A stretch of 64,000 nt of DNA, taken from NCBI GenBank assembly GCA_002433075.1, contig DJHM01000034.1:1009-65008 (forward strand), written 5' to 3'. The translations under genes were made by a program, and so were the position numbers. This DNA is from Latescibacteria bacterium UBA6620. GTDB taxonomy: Bacteria; Latescibacterota; UBA2968. Shown here one piece after another: positions 59,732 through 64,000 of the stretch (position 1 is its first letter; every line of letters starts with the position of its first letter). The notes under the pieces were generated by a model. That model made no database searches. It saw only the letters and a program-made list of their open reading frames with translations, and was not told the DNA's origin.

Positions 59732-60628
59732 GTGGCTGATTTCGAAGGCGTGTACCCGGCGTTGACGACCCCGATGAAACCGGACGGGAGCCTGAACGAA
59801 TCGGTTCTGGCCCAAATCGTAGAATTCAACATTCAGGCGGGTGCCCACGGCTTCTGGGTCGCCGGTGGAACCGGTGAGTCGATCCTTCTGACAGAAGAGG
59901 AAAATGCAAAGATCGCCGAGATCACGATGCAACAGGCGGACGGACGGGCTAAGATCATCATGCACGTGGGCGCATCGACCACCGCTCACGCCGCCAGACA
60001 AGCGGAAGAGGCCGCCCGATTTGGCGTCGACGCCATCTGCTGTGTCCCCCCGTTCTTCTACGGACGCACCGACGTCGAAATCGCCGAACACTACCGCGTT
60101 GTCGCTGCGGCAGCCGATGTCCCACTGTTCGTCTACAATCTGCCGAGCGCGACCGGAGTCGAGATCACCCCCTCCCTGATGAAGACGATCCAGGACCGCG
60201 TCCCTCACCTGAAGGGTCTCAAGCACTCCGCTCTGCCCGCGTGGTATGTCCGAAATTTCGCCGATATGGGCCTCGATTGCTTCATTGGCAACTGCTGGCT
60301 GATGCTACCCGCCATGACCATCGGCGCCACCGGTCTGGTCGACGGCCCCCCGAACGCATTGCCCGAGCTATGGATCGCCATCTGGGAGGCCTATCAGGCG
60401 AGAGACCTCGACCGTGCCGAAGCCGCGCAGAAAACGGCTTCCCACGCATTCGATCGGCTGAACGAAACGGAGATCCCGTTCCTCACCCTGATCAAGGGTG
60501 TTCTGTCGGAGAGACTGGGTGTCGACTGCGGCGATCCTCGCCCCCCAGGACTGCCGATGAGTGAGGAGCAGCGGGCGAAGCTGAAGAAAGTGGTGGACGA
60601 ACTCGAGCTCGCCAAAGTAGCCGCGTAG
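59732..60628 (+). CDS. DapA-family lyase (NanA/DHDPS/KDG aldolase type)
   Basis: A 298-residue TIM barrel with intact catalytic motifs: VYPALTTPMKPDGSLNE, GFWVAGGTGESILLTEEE (GGTGE), VPPFFYGRTD, FVYNLPSATGVEI (YN-x-P, catalytic Tyr), and HLKGLKHSALPA (Schiff-base Lys). The GTG at 59732 follows AAGGAGAT. Unlike the paralogue at 48389-49303, all residues for pyruvate-dependent aldol chemistry are present. Substrate may be a keto-deoxy sugar acid. Confidence 0.88.
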   Translation: MADFEGVYPALTTPMKPDGSLNESVLAQIVEFNIQAGAHGFWVAGGTGESILLTEEENAKIAEITMQQADGRAKIIMHVGASTTAHAARQAEEAARFGVDAICCVPPFFYGRTDVEIAEHYRVVAAAADVPLFVYNLPSATGVEITPSLMKTIQDRVPHLKGLKHSALPAWYVRNFADMGLDCFIGNCWLMLPAMTIGATGLVDGPPNALPELWIAIWEAYQARDLDRAEAAQKTASHAFDRLNETEIPFLTLIKGVLSERLGVDCGDPRPPGLPMSEEQRAKLKKVVDELELAKVAA

Positions 60629-60657
60629 GGCCGAGAAGATATGGGAGAACGACCGGT

Positions 60658-60754
60658 GAGCAGGGGAGCAGGTGTGGTAACAGTAGGACCTGCCCGGTTT
60701 CTTGCAAGCGGGAAGACCTGCGAGATCCATGGCCCCACTCCCGCTCGCCTGCTC
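60658..60754. repeat. Intergenic element with GAGCAGGTGTGG inverted ends, copy 2
   Basis: Left arm GAGCAGGGGAGCAGGTGTGG (60658-60677), right arm CCCCACTCCCGCTCGCCTGCTC (60733-60754, 22 bases). It lies between the DapA-family gene and the first ABC gene. Confidence 0.65.
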
Positions 60755-60804
60755 GAACGCTACTCCGGAACCGTAATGCACTTACCCTCCCAAAGAGCAA
60801 CCCC

Positions 60805-62568
60805 CTGACCAATCCAGTCAAGCCATTCTGGCCCTACCTTCGGCCTTACAGGAAACGGATCGTTGTCGGTCTCGCCCTGCTGACCGTCTCTCAGGCATCG
60901 GCGACAGCGATCCCATTCGTTCTGAAGGTCGCCGTCGACGCGGTTAAGGTCACTGTCGACGGGGGCGCATTCGTTTCCGAGGCGATCTTCCAGGACGACG
61001 TGCAAGCCTACGCCCTACTGATCGTCGGTCTTGCGCTTCTTCAGATGTGTCTGGGTATGGGGATGCGCTGGCTGTTCACGAGCATCTCCCGCTTTGCTGA
61101 GTACGACATCCGACAGACGTACTTTGCCCAGCTGCTCAAGCTCTCCCTGCGATACTACCATCGGACACCCACGGGCGATCTCATGTCCCGTGCGACGAAC
61201 GACCTGAACGCCGTTCGTATGTTCCTTGGCTTCGGCATTCGAATGGTGTTCGACGCGGTCCTCGCTGTGAGCATGGGCCTGGCCGTCATGTGCACCATCG
61301 ACTGGAAGCTGTCCTTCGTCGCTCTCCTCCCCCTCCCCATCCTCGCCTTCGCAATGAATCGGGCAGCCTCGGGGATCTACGACGGTTTCCGCGCCGTCCA
61401 GGATCAGTTCTCGAACATCAGCGCGCGAGTGCAGGAGAACCTCGCTGGCATGCGTGTTGTGAAAGCATACGTCCAGCGGGAGCACGAAATTCGCGCATTC
61501 GACATCCTCAATGACGAGTATCTCGCCAGGAACAAGAAGCTGGTCCTCGTTCAGAGCCTCATTCGTCCCATCGCGATGATTGTCGGAGGGTGTTCCCTGC
61601 TCATCGTGCTGTGGCTCGGGGGCGAACGAGTGGTCGACGGCCGCCTCACCCTCGGTGAGTTCGTTGCCTTTAACGCCTACCTGACCAAACTCATTTTCCC
61701 GATGATCCTCCTGGGCTGGATGATCGAGCGCTATCAGCGCGGTCTGGCGTCCATGGTTCGCATCAACGCCATCATCGACGAGCAACCGGAAATCACCGAC
61801 GCCGTCAAGACTCACTTACCGGAAGAGTCGAGAGGAGAGATCGTCTTCGACCGCGTTACTTTCCGCTACGACGACGAAGACGTCCTGAAAGATCTCTCAC
61901 TGACGATCCCAGCAGGATCTACCCTTGCGGTTGTCGGTCGGGTCGGATCGGGAAAAACCACACTGGGGCGCTTGATCCCCCGTCTCATCGAGCCTCAGTC
62001 CGGAGAAATCCGGATCGACGGCATCCCTGTGAGCTACTGGCCCTTGCACGACCTCCGTGCGCAAATCGGGTTCGTGCCCCAGGATTCCTTCCTCTTCTCG
62101 GACACGCTCGAGAACAACATCGCCCTGGGCGTGAATGACACCGACCAGGTCGAATGGGCATCCGACATCTCACGTCTCAATCAGGACCTGGAAGATTTCC
62201 CACACGGCTACGAGACCGTCGGCGGGGAACGCGGTGTCACGCTCTCAGGTGGCCAGAAACAGCGAACCGCACTGGCAAGAGCCGTCATCCGCGAACCCAT
62301 GATCCTCATTCTCGACGACGCGATGTCCAGCGTCGACACACACACGGAGGAAGAAATCCTCAGCGGTCTCCGTGAGGTCATGCAGAATCGCACTACCATC
62401 CTCATCTCCCACCGCATCTCCACCGTGCAGGCTGCGGACCAGATCATCGTCCTCGAAGACGGCGGGATCGCCGAGCAGGGCACGCATCAGGCCCTCGTTG
62501 AAGCGGGAGGAATCTACGCCGAGATGTACGTCAGGCAGCAGCTGAGGACCGAACTTGATGAAATCTGA
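60805..62568 (+). CDS. ABC exporter half-transporter, apparent CTG start
   Basis: A 587-residue MsbA/LmrA-type half-transporter: membrane domain with six helices (~1-320) and an ATPase domain with Walker A GRVGSGKTTLG, Q-loop VPQDSFLFSDTL, signature TLSGGQKQRTALAR, Walker B ILILDDAMSSVDT, and H-loop ISHRIS. The first GTG (61000) would remove helix 1 (VVGLALLTVSQASATAIPFV), which is encoded upstream in frame. There is no ATG, GTG or TTG in that stretch; CTG 60805 begins TNPVKPFWPYLRPYRK, a normal exporter N-terminus, behind AAAGAG. Start is inferred. It probably pairs with the next gene as a heterodimer. Confidence 0.92.
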   Translation: MTNPVKPFWPYLRPYRKRIVVGLALLTVSQASATAIPFVLKVAVDAVKVTVDGGAFVSEAIFQDDVQAYALLIVGLALLQMCLGMGMRWLFTSISRFAEYDIRQTYFAQLLKLSLRYYHRTPTGDLMSRATNDLNAVRMFLGFGIRMVFDAVLAVSMGLAVMCTIDWKLSFVALLPLPILAFAMNRAASGIYDGFRAVQDQFSNISARVQENLAGMRVVKAYVQREHEIRAFDILNDEYLARNKKLVLVQSLIRPIAMIVGGCSLLIVLWLGGERVVDGRLTLGEFVAFNAYLTKLIFPMILLGWMIERYQRGLASMVRINAIIDEQPEITDAVKTHLPEESRGEIVFDRVTFRYDDEDVLKDLSLTIPAGSTLAVVGRVGSGKTTLGRLIPRLIEPQSGEIRIDGIPVSYWPLHDLRAQIGFVPQDSFLFSDTLENNIALGVNDTDQVEWASDISRLNQDLEDFPHGYETVGGERGVTLSGGQKQRTALARAVIREPMILILDDAMSSVDTHTEEEILSGLREVMQNRTTILISHRISTVQAADQIIVLEDGGIAEQGTHQALVEAGGIYAEMYVRQQLRTELDEI

Positions 62569-62580
62569 AGATCGGCGTTG

Positions 62581-62682
62581 GGGGAGAGCAGGTGTGGTCA
62601 CAACAAAGACGCCACCAATCCCCGTGACGATCTCGTCAGAAGCCTTACATATCCCTTGCCACTCCTGCTCCCCTGCTCTCCC
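62581..62682. repeat. Intergenic element with GAGAGCAGGTGTGG inverted ends, copy 3
   Basis: Left arm GGGGAGAGCAGGTGTGG (62581-62597), right arm CCACTCCTGCTCCCCTGCTC then TCCC (62659-62682). It lies between the two ABC genes. Confidence 0.65.
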
Positions 62683-62705
62683 GATCCACTGCTTTTTCTG
62701 ACCCT

Positions 62706-64000
62706 ATGTCAAACGACTACCTAGACATCCACGAGGAAGAGATCGGCGAGAAGCCTTTCGAGATGCGGCTGATGCTGCGTCTTCTTCGCTACCTCAAACC
62801 GTACGCGGCGTGGGTGGTGCTGGCGTTCGTCCTGATTCTCATCACATCGGTGATTCGTCAGGCAGGGCCGTTTCTCACCAAGATCGCAGTGGACGATCAC
62901 ATCCTCGTCGGCGACTACGCCGGACTGCACACACTCGTCCTCATTTACGTGGGTCTGCTTGTCCTTCAGTTCACGGGCAACTTCCTGCAGAGCTACGTCG
63001 CGCAGATGACCGGGCAATGGGCGATGGTCGACGTCCGCCACCACATCTTCTCACACCTGCAAAGACTACCGCTGAAGTACTTCGACCGAACTCCCATCGG
63101 CCGTCTCATGACCCGCAATACGAACGACGTAGACGCGCTGAACGAGCTGTTTACCGATGGGATCGTTGTCGTCTTCAGCGACATCTTCACCCTCATCGCC
63201 ATTGTCGTTTTCATGGCGATGATGGATGTGGAGCTGGCCATCGTCACCTGCCTCGTTCTACCCTTCATGTTCGTTGCCACTTTCTGGTTCCAGAGCCGGA
63301 TGCTGCGGGCATTCCGCCGCGCGCGCACCCGCCTGGCCCGACTGAATGCCTACCTGCAGGAAAACATCTCCGGCATGGAAGTTGTCCAGCTCTTCAATCG
63401 CGAAAAGCGGAATCACGATCGTTTCAGCGAAATCAACGGACGGTACCGCGAAGCCGGTCTCGAATCGACACTCTACTTTTCTATCTACTATCCTCTGATG
63501 GAGATGTTCAGTGCCGCGGCGATCGCTCTTGTCATTTGGTACGGAGGCGGTCAGGTCCTCGACGGGCGGATACAGTGGGGCGTCCTCGTCGCTATGCTTC
63601 AATACATCCCTCGATTCTTCCGACCGATCCTCGAAATTTCCGAACGCTACACCATCCTCCAGTCCGCGATGGCCTCCTCGGAGCGCATCTTCGAGCTCCT
63701 CGACACCGAGCCAGAGAGCGAAGGGGGCGACCACACTCAGCCTTCCTCAGCGGGTGAGATCGAGTTCGATCACGTCTGGTTCACCTACCAGGATCCAGCT
63801 GATGACGATCGCGATCCGGATTGGGTCCTCAAGGATGTCTCCTTCAAGATCTCGGCGGGCGAACGGGTGGCTGTCGTCGGCGCCACGGGCTCTGGCAAGA
63901 CAACCATCATTAGCCTGCTCAACCGCTTCTACGAGATTCAGCGCGGGACGATTCGCCTGGACGGTGTCGACATCTGTGAATGGAAAATCGAGGATCTGCG
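62706..64000 (+). CDS. ABC exporter half-transporter, 3' end beyond the window
   Basis: The partial 431-residue protein has a membrane domain with six helices (~25-320) and the beginning of the ATPase domain with Walker A GATGSGKTTI (~residue 398). The signature and Walker B lie beyond the right edge. A short acidic N-terminal extension (SNDYLDIHEEEIGEKPFE) precedes helix 1. It lies 137 bases after the first half-transporter, separated by repeat copy 3; together they likely form a heterodimeric exporter for a lipid, peptide or drug-like substrate, unassigned. Confidence 0.92.
   Translation, partial: MSNDYLDIHEEEIGEKPFEMRLMLRLLRYLKPYAAWVVLAFVLILITSVIRQAGPFLTKIAVDDHILVGDYAGLHTLVLIYVGLLVLQFTGNFLQSYVAQMTGQWAMVDVRHHIFSHLQRLPLKYFDRTPIGRLMTRNTNDVDALNELFTDGIVVVFSDIFTLIAIVVFMAMMDVELAIVTCLVLPFMFVATFWFQSRMLRAFRRARTRLARLNAYLQENISGMEVVQLFNREKRNHDRFSEINGRYREAGLESTLYFSIYYPLMEMFSAAAIALVIWYGGGQVLDGRIQWGVLVAMLQYIPRFFRPILEISERYTILQSAMASSERIFELLDTEPESEGGDHTQPSSAGEIEFDHVWFTYQDPADDDRDPDWVLKDVSFKISAGERVAVVGATGSGKTTIISLLNRFYEIQRGTIRLDGVDICEWKIEDL

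Overview
This is a bacterial chromosomal window of moderately high GC, densely packed and without rRNA, CRISPR arrays, transposases or prophage genes. Two PorV/PorQ-like outer-membrane proteins, a DUF5683 protein and a PASTA protein without a kinase domain point to the FCB side of the bacterial tree. Gfo/Idh/MocA oxidoreductases, BNR-repeat proteins, a phytanoyl-CoA-dioxygenase-like enzyme, a DUF6785-type membrane protein and several SDRs suggest an uncultured carbohydrate-degrading lineage such as Latescibacterota. That placement is inference from gene content only.

Layout. 1-4.8 kb: the N-terminal part of egtB (ergothioneine synthesis) runs off the left edge, followed by an SDR, a small RHH-like protein, a BNR sialidase-like protein, a decayed LRR gene and tRNA-Val(UAC). 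4.8-11.5 kb (minus): the translation operon ffh-rpsP-rimM-trmD-rplS, preceded by a porin-like gene, a PASTA gene and rpe. 11.6-22.7 kb: a pseudouridine synthase (plus), then a long minus-strand run of porV-like, M50 protease, divergent polysaccharide deacetylase, tgt, yajC, fmt, a YugP-type protease, kdgK, eda, ROK kinase and a DUF5683 protein. 22.9-33.7 kb: tdh, BNR_4 protein, a nucleophile-less PAF-acetylhydrolase-like protein, a Gfo/Idh protein, a PcfJ-like protein, pdxA with two companions, and recJ. 34-40 kb: pseudo-receiver, small coiled-coil membrane protein, amidohydrolase, GNAT, UDP-glucuronate epimerase, HU, Gfo/Idh. 40.2-45.1 kb: two convergent gene triplets, YbjN-like/PspA/DUF4178 and lipoprotein/DUF350/membrane spermidine-synthase-like, resembling the enterobacterial yjfIJKLMC module. 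45.3-60.6 kb (plus): a sugar-acid and polysaccharide catabolic block with a PcRGLX/YetA-like (PL26-type) protein, two DapA-family enzymes, an NAD-dependent epimerase/dehydrogenase, a P-loop kinase, VOC and ankyrin remnants, a large membrane protein, uxuA, two SDRs, a Nudix hydrolase, a second amidohydrolase and an HD protein. 60.8-64 kb: two ABC exporter half-transporters, the second cut by the right edge.

How it fits together. UxuA makes 2-keto-3-deoxygluconate (KDG), KdgK phosphorylates it, and Eda cleaves KDPG to pyruvate and glyceraldehyde-3-phosphate. Together with the lyase-like and BNR proteins, this supports use of uronic-acid polysaccharides. The window also carries three families of short intergenic repeats, one of which frames a GIY-YIG nuclease gene. 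Several genes appear to use CTG, ATC or TTG starts, and several are broken or frameshifted (LRR, VOC, PorV-like 3' end, GIY-YIG 5' end).
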